DNA from: Wukongarchaeum sp048886645
GTDB taxonomy: Archaea > Asgardarchaeota > Wukongarchaeia > Wukongarchaeales > Wukongarchaeaceae
Length of the DNA stretch: 22,098 nucleotides
Assembly: GCA_048886645.1 (NCBI GenBank)
Contig: JBHLKN010000024.1
Location: forward strand, 1 to 22,098
Direction of reading: 5' to 3'
The notes under the pieces are model-generated. The model saw only the letters and a list, made by a program, of their open reading frames with translations. It was not told the origin of the DNA and did no database searches. Below are positions 4,903 through 13,586 of this stretch, in pieces; within the stretch, counting starts at the first letter, position 1; the number at the start of each line of letters is the position of its first letter. The position numbers were made by a program, and so were the translations under genes.

Positions 4903-7320
4903 ATGGCTGGTAATAATAGTCGTCGTGTAGTTACTTTGGAGGTTTTGTGTTCTGGCGTTGTTCAAGGTGTAGGTTTTCGTCCTTTTGTTTATCGGATAGC
5001 TGTTGCTCGGTGCGTTCGGGGGTTTGTTCAGAATCTTGGAGATGCTGGTGTTAGGATAGTGATCCGGGGTCCTAAGGATCAAGTTGATGGTTTTTTGCGG
5101 GATTTGGAAGAGAAGAAGCATCCGATTGTTGTTTATGATGAAATTATTGCTCGGGAGATTTCTTCTGAGGGTTTTAGCGTTGTTTCTGGTGATTGGGTTG
5201 ATTATTTTACAGGGAAAGGTTTTGGGGATATTCCGGATTTTCCTTTTGATGATTTTCATATTTTGAAGAGTTCGAGTGAAAGAAGGGTTAGTTCTTCTCA
5301 TATTCCTATTGATGTTGCTGTTTGTGATGATTGTTTGAGAGAGATCAATGATCCCAGTTCTAGGTATTTTGGTTATGCTTTTACTAATTGTACTGTTTGC
5401 GGTCCAAGATTCACTATTATTTTTGAAACGCCTTATGATCGTGAAAGAACTACGATGGCTGATTTTCCTATGTGTGATGATTGTAAAAAAGAGTATTCTA
5501 CCCCGATGGATCGGCGTTTTCATGCTCAAGGTATTACTGGTCCTTTGTGTGGTCCTCAGTATACTCTTTATGATTCTTCGGGGGAAATTGTTGACATTGG
5601 TGACAGGGATCCTATAATTGAGGCTGGTAAGCTTATTAATGAGGGATTTGTTGTTGCTGTGAAGGGGGTTGGAGGTACTCACATTGCTTGCAGAACTAGT
5701 GTTGATGATTATGTTTTGAGGATGCGGGAGAAGCGTAAAAAAAGCGATAAACCTTTTGCTATAATGTCTTTTGATATTTCTTCGATTGAAACTTTTGCAG
5801 AGATTTCTACTGAGGCTCATGAGCTTCTTCTATCTTGGAGACGTCCTATTGTTTTGCTTCCTAAAAAAAATCCTTTCCCACTTTCTGAGCATATTTCACC
5901 AGGGCTTCATAATATTGGAGTGATGCTTCCTTATGCTCCTGTTCATTATATTTTGCTTCGTGAGGTTGAGGATCCTGCTGTGATAATGACAAGTGGTAAT
6001 GCTCCTAATTATCCTATGATTGTTGATAATGAGGAAGCGATTAATAGGCTTGGGTCTTTTGTTGATTATTTTCTTCTTCATAATCGTGTGATTTCTAATC
6101 GTTGTGATGATTCTGTTGTTCGTTTTATTGGGGATAGTACTGCTATTCTTCGTCGTTCTCGGGGATATGTTCCTGAGCCTATAATCCTTCCTTTTGATAG
6201 TAAAGTTAACGTTGTGGGGGTTGGTCCTGACCTTAATGTGACTGGATCCGTTTGTGTGGGTAAAAGGATCTATGCTACTCAGCATATTGGAGATACGGAT
6301 AATTTAGATTGTTTGATCTTTCTAGAGAAGGCGGTTAGACATCTTATGAAGTTAGGTGGTGTTAAGAGCGTTGATGGTGTTGGATGTGATATGAATCCTG
6401 TATTCCAGACTAGAATTTTAGCCGAGACTTTGGCAGAGGAGTATGGGTGTTCTTTGTTTGAGGTTCAGCATCATCACGCTCATGCAGTGAAGCTTATGGT
6501 TGATAATAGTGTTCTTAGGGATGAAGAAATTGTTACTATTGCAGCAGATGGGGTGGGTTATGGTTTTGAAGATGAGCCTGCTTGGGGTGGAGAGATTCTT
6601 CTTTCTTCTTATACCGGTTTTAAGCGGCTTGCAAGCCTTCAGCCTCAGCCTATGCCTGGAGGGGATTTATGTGCCTATTATCCTGCGCGAATGTTGGCTG
6701 GAATTCTTTCCAGCTTTCTTTCTGAAGAAGAAGTTCGGGATCTACTTGTTTCTCGTTTTTTGACAGGCTTTCGGCATGGTATAGAAGAAATTGATACAGT
6801 TTTACTTATGTTGCGTAAGGGTTTGAATGTGGTTGAAACCACTAGTACTGGACGGATTCTTGATGCGGTGTCTTCTCTTTTGGGTGTTTGTTATTATAGG
6901 AGTTATGAGGGTGAACCAGCGATGAAGCTTGAATCTTTAGCTTTAAAAGCTCCAGATTCTTCTCTTGTTTTTCCCATTGAGTTTTCTTCTTTCAAGAATC
7001 GGCGTATTTTGCTTACTTCACGAATTTTTGAGGAGGTATTGAATGCTTTAAAGTTTGGTGAAAATAGAGCTAGTATTGCTTATGGTGTGCATAGATCTCT
7101 TGCTCAAGGTTTGGCTGAGTTGGCGATTTTTATCGCTGAAGAACATGGTGTTGATCGCATCGGATTTACTGGCGGGGTAGCTTATAATGAACTTTTTAAT
7201 GTTTTTATTCGACGTTTTGTTGAAAACGCTGGGTATCGGTTTTTGCATCATAAGAATATACCTGCAGGTGATGCTGGGATTTCAGTAGGCCAGGCGGCTT
7301 TTGTTGCTGGATCTTTTTAA
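4903..7320 (+). CDS. hypF: Carbamoyltransferase HypF, [NiFe]-hydrogenase maturation (805 aa)
   Basis: HypF makes carbamoyl-adenylate from carbamoyl phosphate and ATP and passes the carbamoyl group to HypE, giving the cyanide ligands of [NiFe]-hydrogenases. Domains in order: acylphosphatase-like (SGVVQGVGFRPFVYRIA, residues about 13-30); two zinc-finger blocks (CDDC..CTVC and CDDC..C); a YrdC-like adenylation domain (KKSDKPFAIM around 285-295); and a Kae1-like carbamoyltransferase domain with the metal motif HHHAH (about 524-528) and GGVAYNELF near the end. Length is normal for the family. The ATG at 4903 is chosen over an upstream in-frame start because AGGTG lies 8 nt before it and the upstream extension would be a hydrophobic run. 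The second finger has Gly213 where homologues have a zinc-ligand Cys. No other hyp or hydrogenase genes are in view. Confidence 0.95.
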   Translation: MAGNNSRRVVTLEVLCSGVVQGVGFRPFVYRIAVARCVRGFVQNLGDAGVRIVIRGPKDQVDGFLRDLEEKKHPIVVYDEIIAREISSEGFSVVSGDWVDYFTGKGFGDIPDFPFDDFHILKSSSERRVSSSHIPIDVAVCDDCLREINDPSSRYFGYAFTNCTVCGPRFTIIFETPYDRERTTMADFPMCDDCKKEYSTPMDRRFHAQGITGPLCGPQYTLYDSSGEIVDIGDRDPIIEAGKLINEGFVVAVKGVGGTHIACRTSVDDYVLRMREKRKKSDKPFAIMSFDISSIETFAEISTEAHELLLSWRRPIVLLPKKNPFPLSEHISPGLHNIGVMLPYAPVHYILLREVEDPAVIMTSGNAPNYPMIVDNEEAINRLGSFVDYFLLHNRVISNRCDDSVVRFIGDSTAILRRSRGYVPEPIILPFDSKVNVVGVGPDLNVTGSVCVGKRIYATQHIGDTDNLDCLIFLEKAVRHLMKLGGVKSVDGVGCDMNPVFQTRILAETLAEEYGCSLFEVQHHHAHAVKLMVDNSVLRDEEIVTIAADGVGYGFEDEPAWGGEILLSSYTGFKRLASLQPQPMPGGDLCAYYPARMLAGILSSFLSEEEVRDLLVSRFLTGFRHGIEEIDTVLLMLRKGLNVVETTSTGRILDAVSSLLGVCYYRSYEGEPAMKLESLALKAPDSSLVFPIEFSSFKNRRILLTSRIFEEVLNALKFGENRASIAYGVHRSLAQGLAELAIFIAEEHGVDRIGFTGGVAYNELFNVFIRRFVENAGYRFLHHKNIPAGDAGISVGQAAFVAGSF

Positions 7321-7352
7321 TTTTTGGATTGAGGATTAAATATTATTAGTAA

Positions 7353-7371
7353 TTATGCATATTAAGCATAA
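7353..7371. promoter_or_regulatory. Operator-like palindrome 1 upstream of the XRE-CBS gene
   Basis: TTATGC (7353-7358) and GCATAA (7366-7371) form a perfect 6-bp dyad with a 7-nt spacer. An AT-rich TATA-like stretch TTTAAATATT follows directly. Confidence 0.6.
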
Positions 7372-7394
7372 AATTTAAATATTAAAAGTAATAA

Positions 7395-7413
7395 TTATGC
7401 ATCCTGAGCATAA
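7395..7413. promoter_or_regulatory. Operator-like palindrome 2 upstream of the XRE-CBS gene
   Basis: TTATGC (7395-7400) and GCATAA (7408-7413), the same dyad and spacer length as palindrome 1 but with different spacer bases. Centres are 42 bp apart, about four helical turns. The two sites bracket the likely TATA box. Confidence 0.6.
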
Positions 7414-7472
7414 TGTTTTAAACGCTTAGTTTTTTTGTTTAATCGGAATAATTTTTAGGGGGTAATTCTTGT

Positions 7473-8069
7473 ATGTTTAGGTTGCCTAAAGGGAGTGATA
7501 TAAAAGAGTTGCGTAAAAAAGTTAATTTGACTCAGGCTGAATTAGCTGAAAAAGCTGGCGTCTCTCAGTCTTTAATTGCTCGTATAGAAAATGAATCTGT
7601 CGATCCTCGTTTATCGACTCTGCAAAAAATTTTTCGGGCTATTATGTCCTCAATGAGGGAGCAAGTTACTTTGCAAGATGTAATGGTTACAGAGATAACC
7701 ACAGTCCGACACACTGATTCAGTATCTTATGCTGTTAAGTTGATGAAAGAGAGAGATTATAGTCAATTACCTGTCGTAGATGGAAACGGCGTACCTATAG
7801 GGACTGTTCAGGAATCTACTATTCTTCAACATCTATTAACTGAAAATCAAGAGGACCTTTTTACGCGTTCTGTAAAAGATGTAATGGAGGATTGTTTGCC
7901 TTGCCTTCCTCCCTCTGCCTCTATTGAAGATGCTTATAAGCTTTTTATTTCAGGGCACCCTGGCGTCCTTGTTATAGATCGGGGTAAGCTTGTAGGTATT
8001 GTCACAAAGATTGACGTGATTACACGGATTAGCAAGTCTTCTTCTATTAATGGTTCTCGTATTAGATAG
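7473..8069 (+). CDS. XRE-family helix-turn-helix regulator with paired CBS domains, 198 aa
   Basis: Residues about 5-65 form an XRE helix-turn-helix (LRKKVNLTQAELAEKAGVSQ, then SLIARIENESVDPRLSTLQK), which binds palindromic operators as a dimer. Residues about 70-190 are two CBS motifs (VMVTEITTVRHTDSVSYAVK and VKDVMEDCLPCLPPSASIED starts), which in other proteins bind adenosyl nucleotides such as AMP, ATP or S-adenosylmethionine. Such archaeal HTH-CBS proteins are thought to sense a nucleotide ligand and switch transcription. The ATG is preceded by AGGGGGT at 9-nt spacing. Twin TTATGC-N7-GCATAA palindromes just upstream suggest self-regulation. The stop overlaps the convergent pelota gene by 8 nt. 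The ligand and other targets are unknown. Confidence 0.88.
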   Translation: MFRLPKGSDIKELRKKVNLTQAELAEKAGVSQSLIARIENESVDPRLSTLQKIFRAIMSSMREQVTLQDVMVTEITTVRHTDSVSYAVKLMKERDYSQLPVVDGNGVPIGTVQESTILQHLLTENQEDLFTRSVKDVMEDCLPCLPPSASIEDAYKLFISGHPGVLVIDRGKLVGIVTKIDVITRISKSSSINGSRIR

Positions 8070-9162
8070 GGAACCGGAGAAGGGCTATCATTCCGCCGAA
8101 TGCTTTGATTTGCTTTCCTATTTCTGACTTTATAGCTACTATTTCTACGTGACCTCCTGATTTTTCTGTATTTTCTAACAGGTTTTCTAAAAATTGTCTT
8201 TTTTCTAAATCTGTAGTTCTAAGGAAATCTTCTGTGATGAGGAGATTTTCTATAGCACCGTATATAGCTGCTTTTTCTATTTCTTCTTGACCGTATGCGA
8301 TAGTTTCTTCATCTTTTCCCAATCTTTTTAGGAATTCATTCATTAGTTCTGTTTGTCTGGATATTTCTAAACCCTCTACAATTTTTTCCAAAGTTCCTCG
8401 TTTTATTATTTCATTTATTGCTTGGTCTGTCCCGCTTGTTGCAGTTTCTATAACTGTTTTTTCAGCGATTTCTGGAGCTTTCTCTTTTAAGTATTTCAGG
8501 AAATGTTCTTTTGTGAATCCTGGCCCCCCAATAATAATTGTGCTAACTATTTTTGGATTGATATTTTCTTTCAACATCAAGGTTAATGCTTTAAAAAATT
8601 CAATTACGGCTGCATCGTGCTGTTTTATATCTCCTGATTTTCTCGGTATATTCATTGTTATATGTCCTATTTCGTTGATTCCAAAATCCGTTACTAAGAC
8701 TAGCGTGCTTTCTCCTTCTTCTATTGCGAGTATTGCTAGGGGCGGTTTTTCTCCAATTTCTATTGCTTTTTTCAACCGTTTTATAGCATAAGATGGCCAT
8801 CCCTTTTCCTTTATTATTGTGAGCGTGTTTCCCGGTTGGATGTTAAATGTATGGTATGCTCCATAGCTTACAAAATCTTCAGGCCCCTCAAAAATAGTGC
8901 CACGTATGCGTAATTTCCCTGTAAATTCATGGAAGTTTACAGCTACAACATCAATTCCAAGAAACATGGGTTTTCTCGGTCTTTTTTCTCCGTTACGACC
9001 TTCCCCTGCGCTAATTCTTTTAATTTTTCGCGTAGTCCGGGCTTTCACTTTATCACCTGGTAAAATTATGTGATATAGTGTGTAAAGATCTGTGAGAGTT
9101 TCAGGTTTTAATTTGATCAGTCCTTTTCGCTTGTCTTGATGAATTATTCTCAGTTCATTCAC
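8062..9162 (-). CDS. pelA: Archaeal Pelota (aPelota/Dom34), ribosome rescue factor, 366 aa
   Basis: Pelota enters the A site of stalled ribosomes, acting with aEF1A and aABCE1 to release them. The N-terminal Sm-like domain (about 1-130) opens IHQDKRKGLIKLKPETLTDL and includes the family pattern LYHIILPGDKVKARTTRKI. The central domain (about 130-260) contains LVTDFGINEIG and IIIGGPGFTKEHFLKYLKEK, and the C-terminal eL30-like domain ends in GGMIALLRFPI. Length is typical. There is no GGQ motif, as expected for Pelota and unlike aRF1. The start is GTG: the nearby ATG at 9158 is out of frame and stops at once. It diverges from the acetyltransferase gene across only 45 bp and overlaps the XRE-CBS stop tail-to-tail. 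Confidence 0.95.
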   Translation of the reverse strand: MNELRIIHQDKRKGLIKLKPETLTDLYTLYHIILPGDKVKARTTRKIKRISAGEGRNGEKRPRKPMFLGIDVVAVNFHEFTGKLRIRGTIFEGPEDFVSYGAYHTFNIQPGNTLTIIKEKGWPSYAIKRLKKAIEIGEKPPLAILAIEEGESTLVLVTDFGINEIGHITMNIPRKSGDIKQHDAAVIEFFKALTLMLKENINPKIVSTIIIGGPGFTKEHFLKYLKEKAPEIAEKTVIETATSGTDQAINEIIKRGTLEKIVEGLEISRQTELMNEFLKRLGKDEETIAYGQEEIEKAAIYGAIENLLITEDFLRTTDLEKRQFLENLLENTEKSGGHVEIVAIKSEIGKQIKAFGGMIALLRFPI

Positions 9163-9179
9163 GCTCTCTGACTAACTTT

Positions 9180-9189
9180 TTTATATATT
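9180..9189. promoter_or_regulatory. Shared, near-symmetric TATA box for pelota and the acetyltransferase
   Basis: TTTATATATT sits midway in the 45-bp divergent spacer. Its centre is about 23 nt from the GTG of pelota on one side and about 23 nt from the ATG at 9208 on the other, the normal TATA-to-start distance for leaderless archaeal mRNAs. Neither gene has a clear Shine-Dalgarno, which agrees. Confidence 0.5.
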
Positions 9190-9207
9190 CCATTATTAGA
9201 CATAGAT

Positions 9208-9684
9208 ATGGGTGCTTCTGAACTTCCTTTTTTTAAGATTCGGCCTGTAATTTATAACGATCTCAAAAAAATATTTGAGATTGAGCTTTCAGTTTTTAAG
9301 AAAGATGCATATCCTTTTTCTTTTTTATCTTTGCTTTATTATTTGAACCGTGCCACTTTTTTTATTGCTGTTGATAATAAGAATGAAGATGAAGTCTACG
9401 GTTATATTGTAGCAAATGTCTCTTTGAAGAAAAGATTAGGTCACATACTCTCTTTTGCGGTTAAACCTTCTTCTCAACGAAAAGGTGTAGGAACCGCGCT
9501 TCTAAAAAAACTTGAGACGATTCTTAAAAGATTAAATATGCAGGAAATAATTTTGGAGGTTCGTCTCTCTAATGTCGGTGCGATTAGTCTTTATGAGCGT
9601 GAAGGTTTTAAAAGAAAAGCTATATCTAAAAACTATTACGAGGATGGGGAAGATGCTCTAGTAATGAAAAAACAAATATCATGA
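9208..9684 (+). CDS. RimI-like GNAT N-acetyltransferase, 158 aa
   Basis: A single GNAT domain that transfers acetyl from acetyl-CoA, in this subfamily usually to protein N-termini (archaeal Nat/RimI). Visible motifs are the N-terminal IRPVIYNDLKKIFEIELSVF, a central strand YGYIVANVSLKK, the acetyl-CoA loop SSQRKGVGTALLKK (motif A, R/QxxGxG/A type) and motif B EVRLSNVGAISLYEREGF. Length and motif order match archaeal RimI-type enzymes. It shares its promoter with pelota, and many archaea pair this type of acetyltransferase with translation genes. The substrate is inferred from the family only. Confidence 0.85.
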   Translation: MGASELPFFKIRPVIYNDLKKIFEIELSVFKKDAYPFSFLSLLYYLNRATFFIAVDNKNEDEVYGYIVANVSLKKRLGHILSFAVKPSSQRKGVGTALLKKLETILKRLNMQEIILEVRLSNVGAISLYEREGFKRKAISKNYYEDGEDALVMKKQIS

Positions 9685-9799
9685 TTCTAAATGTTCTAAA
9701 AATTTAAACGTTTTATCTTATTTATTGTATTTTCTAATATTTTTGTCGACAAAATGTGGTCTAAAATAAAGAGATAAAAACTAGAAAAAAGGTTTTAAG

Positions 9800-10471
9800 A
9801 TGGATTTGGGGTCAAGTTTTTTTGGGGGTTGTTTTTTGTTTTTTGAGGATAGAGATGATGCAGGCAAGGTTTTAGCCGAAACAGTTGCTGAGAAATATTT
9901 GGGGGAAGATGTTATTGTTTTAGCTTTACCTCATGGCGGGGTTCCTGTTGGTTATCATGTTGCTAAACGGCTTGACGCTCCTTTTGACGTTTTAGTGGTT
10001 CGTAAACTTCCTATTCCTTGGAATACTGAGGCTGGTTTTGGCGCAATTACTATGGATGGTGCTTTGATTTTAAATGAGTCTCTTGTGTCTCATCTTGGTT
10101 TGAGCAAGGAGGATATTCAATCTATTGCGGATGATGTTTTGAAAGAGATCAGGTGGAGGTCTAAAATTTATCGGGGTGATAAACCTTTTCCAGAGCTTAA
10201 GGGGAAGACTGTCATTCTTGTTGATGATGGTTTAGCAAGTGGTTTTTCTATGTTAGCTGCGGTAAAGTCTATTGAAAAGTATGCTCCGGCGAAGAAAGTT
10301 GTTGCTATTCCTTGTGCTCCTGAAACTTCTATTAATCTTTTGAAGCCTTATGTTGATGTCATAATTTGTTTAGTTGTCCAAAAATATTTTCCTTTTGCTG
10401 TTGCTAGTTTTTATAAGCGTTGGTGGGATCTATCGGAGGAAGAGGTGTTAAACTATATGAAAAAGAGTTAA
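9800..10471 (+). CDS. Predicted phosphoribosyltransferase (COG1926 type), 223 aa
   Basis: Type I phosphoribosyltransferase fold. The PRPP-binding loop is VILVDDGLASG (about 138-148), the first loop is LALPHGGVPVGYHVAKRL (about 41-58), and RKLPIPWNTEAGFGAI is a segment characteristic of this uncharacterised family. The N-terminus FEDRDDAGKVLAE matches the usual FxDRxDAGxxLA start, so the first 14 or so residues (MDLGSSFFGGCFLF) are an unusual hydrophobic lead-in. I keep the ATG because AAAAAAGGT lies just upstream and no better start exists. It might act on a base or nucleotide in salvage, but no substrate is known. It stands alone on the plus strand and converges on the pseudogene to its right. 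Confidence 0.85.
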   Translation: MDLGSSFFGGCFLFFEDRDDAGKVLAETVAEKYLGEDVIVLALPHGGVPVGYHVAKRLDAPFDVLVVRKLPIPWNTEAGFGAITMDGALILNESLVSHLGLSKEDIQSIADDVLKEIRWRSKIYRGDKPFPELKGKTVILVDDGLASGFSMLAAVKSIEKYAPAKKVVAIPCAPETSINLLKPYVDVIICLVVQKYFPFAVASFYKRWWDLSEEEVLNYMKKS

Positions 10472-10490
10472 TTCTTTGTTTTTTTATTTA

Positions 10491-11872
10491 TTATTCGTAG
10501 GTTTTTCGTGCGTCTATGATGGATTTGGATTTGTGTGTTGTTTTGAGGGTTCCTGGTTTTAATATTTCGATTTTCGGTTCGGTTATTGCACCTCTTGCGA
10601 GGCTTTCTGTTATTTCCTCTATTTTCATTAGTTCTTCTGTTATTTTGTTTTTTAGTTCTTCTTCTGAGGGGGTTTCTGTTGCTTCTATTTTTATTGTTAG
10701 TTTGTCTTTGGCTTCTTCTTCTTCGATTATTACTTGCCAGTTGATTATGTTTGGTATTTTTACTAGTCCTTCGTCGAAAAGTAGTGGGTATATTTTTTTG
10801 TCGTAACCTATTTTGTGTTGCATGTCTAATCTTCCTTTTACTTTTCCCATTTTTTGAATTGTGCTTGCTCCGCATCCGCAGGTTTCATCAATTAGCCATG
10901 AAATATCGTATGATCTGTATCTTATTAGGGGCATCCCTCTCCTGCTTAGCGTCGTGAAAACAAGTTCTCCTCCTTCTCCTAGTTTTAGTTGTTCTCCTGT
11001 TTCCGAGTCTATACATTCAACAAAAAAGTCTGCATCATTTAAGTACAATCCATCCCTTGCGTCGCATTCTAAGGATACTGCAAGTCCCATTTCTGCCGTT
11101 CCGTATTGGGAGTATGCTTTGCATCCCCCTGCTTCTTGAATCTCTTCTCTTACTGCTTCTGGCCATGGTTCTGCAGAAAGTATTATTCCTTTTATTCCGA
11201 AGTTTTTAAGGTCTACTGCTTTTTCAGCTACCCTTGTTAGCCTGTGGATATATGATGCTATTCCTATGATCATCGTTGCTTTTGATTCTTTTAACTTTTT
11301 TAGCTGCTCTTCAACGGGTAGCATTCCTGCTAGGATCGGTGTAGCTCCCGCTACTTGAACTGCTTTTTCTAAGAGGAACCATGGGTCCCATTCTGCAACA
11401 ATTGGAAATGTTATCTGGACGGAGTCTTCTCCCGTCATACCGACCATTTTGAATCCTGCAATTATAGACTCACCTATTCTTAGTAAGTCGTTTTTGGTGT
11501 ATAATGTTCTTTTTACGCGTCCTGAGGTGCCAGAAGTTGTGAACCCCTAAGAATTTCCCCTTGGGAGACGCATAGGAAGTTATTTGGGTTTTTAGCAATG
11601 TCTTCAGGTTCTGTTAATGGTATTTTTACCATATCTTCGAAGGTTTTGATATCTTCTGGTTTAATATCGTGTTAGTCGAAACGTTTCTTATAATATGGTG
11701 ATTTTTCGTAAACGTAGTTGAGGGTTTTCTTAGTTTAAACATCTTATATTTTTGGACATCTTCTTTGCTAACTTTTTCTAAGCTAGTTTTGCCGAGATAG
11801 TTGCGGAAAGTTTGGTCTTCTGCAAACAGTTTTTTTGATAACGGAATGGATCCATAATTCTAACATGTTCAT
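10491..11872 (-). pseudogene. Broken phenylacetate-CoA-ligase-like (adenylate-forming) gene
   Basis: From 11447 to 10491 a clean 318-codon frame encodes the core and C-terminal lid of a PaaK-type ligase: YSQYGTAEMGLA (the A5-type motif), RGMPLIRYRSYDISWLIDET, CGCG and GRLDM. Upstream, the same protein continues but is damaged. Reading back on the minus strand, TTSGTSGRVK (the ATP P-loop, near 11540) is joined by a frameshift to EDIKTFEDMVKIPLTEPEDI, which follows an in-frame TAA in RFD-stop-HDIKPEDI. Further frameshifts precede NYVYEKSPYYKK and FAEDQTFRNYLGKTSLEKV. The likely original start is ATG at 11872. Intact relatives activate aryl or other carboxylic acids to CoA thioesters. The separate C-terminal frame might still be translated from an internal start but lacks the P-loop. 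Sequencing error could explain the frameshifts but less easily the TAA. Confidence 0.8.
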
Positions 11873-11977
11873 CGATTTATTCCTCGATTCATTGGTTTTC
11901 CAACCTATTTTAAAGATTTATTAACTTAGAAAAAAGGGGGGATAAGGATTTTTGTTTTTTTCTTTGTTCTGATTTTT

Positions 11978-13465
11978 TTATTCTATGTCTATTTGTGCTC
12001 TTTGAAGGACTCCACTGTAATCAACATATACTGTTTTTGTTTCGACGAACTCTTCGATTCCTTCTATTCCTCCTTCTCTTGTTCCGTTTCCAGTGTTTTT
12101 CATTCCTCCGAAAGGTAGATGGACTTCTGACCCTATTGTAGATGAGTTTACGTAGGTTAACCCTGCTTCGATTTTTTCTATTGCTTTGAATGCGTTGTTT
12201 ATACTTTCTGTGTATATTGATGAGGATAGGCCATATTCTACAGAGTTTGCTAGGTCTATTGCTTCTTCTAAGTTTTCTGCAGCTATTACTGCAACTGTTG
12301 GTCCAAAGATCTCGTCTTGTGCTATTATCATGTCTTTTGTTACGTCAGTGAAAATTGTTGGTTCATAGAAAAATCCTTGGGCAAATTTTCCTTCTGTTAG
12401 TATCTTTCCGCCTGTTAATAATGTGGCTCCTTCTTCTTTTCCTATTTCTGTGTATTTATGGATCTTTTTAAGTTGTGATTCGTTTATTACTGGCCCCATT
12501 TCGGTTTCAGGGTTTAGACCATTTCCAACTTTTAGTTTTTTTGCTCTTTCTACGAATTTTTCTGTAAACTTGTCTAATACTTTTTCATGTACTACAACGC
12601 GGCTTGCTGCTGTACATCTTTGGCCTGTAGTTCCAAATCCTCCCCATATAGCACCGTCTACTGCTAGATCTATGTTTGCATCATCCATTACTATGATAAC
12701 GTTCTTACCCCCTAGTTCTAGTCCTACCCTTTTTAGCCCAGCTTCTTTTACAATTATTTCACCTGTTTCTACACTGCCTGTAAAGCTTATACCCCGTATT
12801 TTTTTGTGTTTTACTAGGGGCATTCCCACACTGGTTCCTGGACCTGTTACTATGTTTAAAACCCCTTTTGGAACTCCTGCTTTTTCAAAAATTTCTACGA
12901 GTTTAATAGCGCAGAAGGGAGTATCGCTTGCAGGTTTAAAAACTATGGTGTTTCCTGCGATGAGGGCTGGGGCGATTTTCCATGCTGGTATTGCCATGGG
13001 GAAGTTCCATGGTGTTATTAGGGCTACGATTCCTACTGGTAGGTTGATGGTCATACAGAACTTGTCTGGCAGTTCACTTGGGGTTGTATGACCGTAAAGT
13101 CTTCTTCCTTCCCCTGCCATTAGTTTGGTTATGTCTATGGCTTCTTGGACATCTCCCCTTGTTTCTATCAGAATTTTCCCCATTTCTTGGGTCATTGTTT
13201 TTGCAAGTTTTTCTTTTTGTTCTTCTAAGATCCTTGCAGCTTTAAATAGGATTTCTCCCCTTTTTGGAGCAGGTAATGACGACCATTTTTCGAAGGCCTC
13301 TTCTGCTGCATCTACTGCCATGTCGACATCTTTTTCATCGCTTTTTTGAAGTTTTACTAATATTTCCTCTTTTTTTGCTGGGTTTATTGAGTTAAAAGTT
13401 GCCCCTGTTGCACTTTCAACCCATTCCCCTCCAATATAATTTTTAAGAGTTTTAACTTCACTCAT
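11978..13465 (-). CDS. NAD(P)-dependent aldehyde dehydrogenase, succinate-semialdehyde-type, 495 aa
   Basis: Oxidises an aldehyde to the acid with NAD(P). The catalytic Cys284 lies in GQRCTAASR and the general base Glu250 in LELGGKNVII. The cofactor strand is TPWNFPMAIPAWKIAPAL (about 151-168), with FTGSVETG at 228-235. Length is standard for the superfamily. The overall sequence resembles succinate-semialdehyde and aminoadipate-semialdehyde dehydrogenases, but the substrate is not readable from sequence. The ATG follows AGGGGAT at about 10 nt. It diverges from nrdJ, with a TATA-like TATTTTATAAATT (13511-13523) in the spacer usable by either strand. Downstream on the same strand lies the broken CoA ligase, so the pair may once have been a catabolic unit. 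Confidence 0.9.
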   Translation of the reverse strand: MSEVKTLKNYIGGEWVESATGATFNSINPAKKEEILVKLQKSDEKDVDMAVDAAEEAFEKWSSLPAPKRGEILFKAARILEEQKEKLAKTMTQEMGKILIETRGDVQEAIDITKLMAGEGRRLYGHTTPSELPDKFCMTINLPVGIVALITPWNFPMAIPAWKIAPALIAGNTIVFKPASDTPFCAIKLVEIFEKAGVPKGVLNIVTGPGTSVGMPLVKHKKIRGISFTGSVETGEIIVKEAGLKRVGLELGGKNVIIVMDDANIDLAVDGAIWGGFGTTGQRCTAASRVVVHEKVLDKFTEKFVERAKKLKVGNGLNPETEMGPVINESQLKKIHKYTEIGKEEGATLLTGGKILTEGKFAQGFFYEPTIFTDVTKDMIIAQDEIFGPTVAVIAAENLEEAIDLANSVEYGLSSSIYTESINNAFKAIEKIEAGLTYVNSSTIGSEVHLPFGGMKNTGNGTREGGIEGIEEFVETKTVYVDYSGVLQRAQIDIE

Positions 13466-13586
13466 TTTTTAAAATCCCCTACATTTTTGCGGTTTTTTAT
13501 AGGTTTCCCTTATTTTATAAATTGTATTTTTTATTCCGAATTTTTTATTAAGAGTTTCGTTTTTTGTTTGTTAGGAGTGGTTGATT

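Noticed and set aside
4888..5820. A 310-codon frame on the minus strand opposite hypF.
   Set aside because: Shadow of hypF: low-complexity Asn/Thr/Ile/Arg composition from T/G-rich codons on the other strand, no domain pattern.
10468..10875. A 135-codon minus-strand frame overlapping the ligase remnant.
   Set aside because: Arg/Asn/Lys-rich out-of-frame reading of the ligase C-terminus, which itself has clear family motifs in the other frame.
12423..13091. A 222-codon plus-strand frame opposite the aldehyde dehydrogenase.
   Set aside because: It is the antisense reading of conserved dehydrogenase codons and has no motif of its own.
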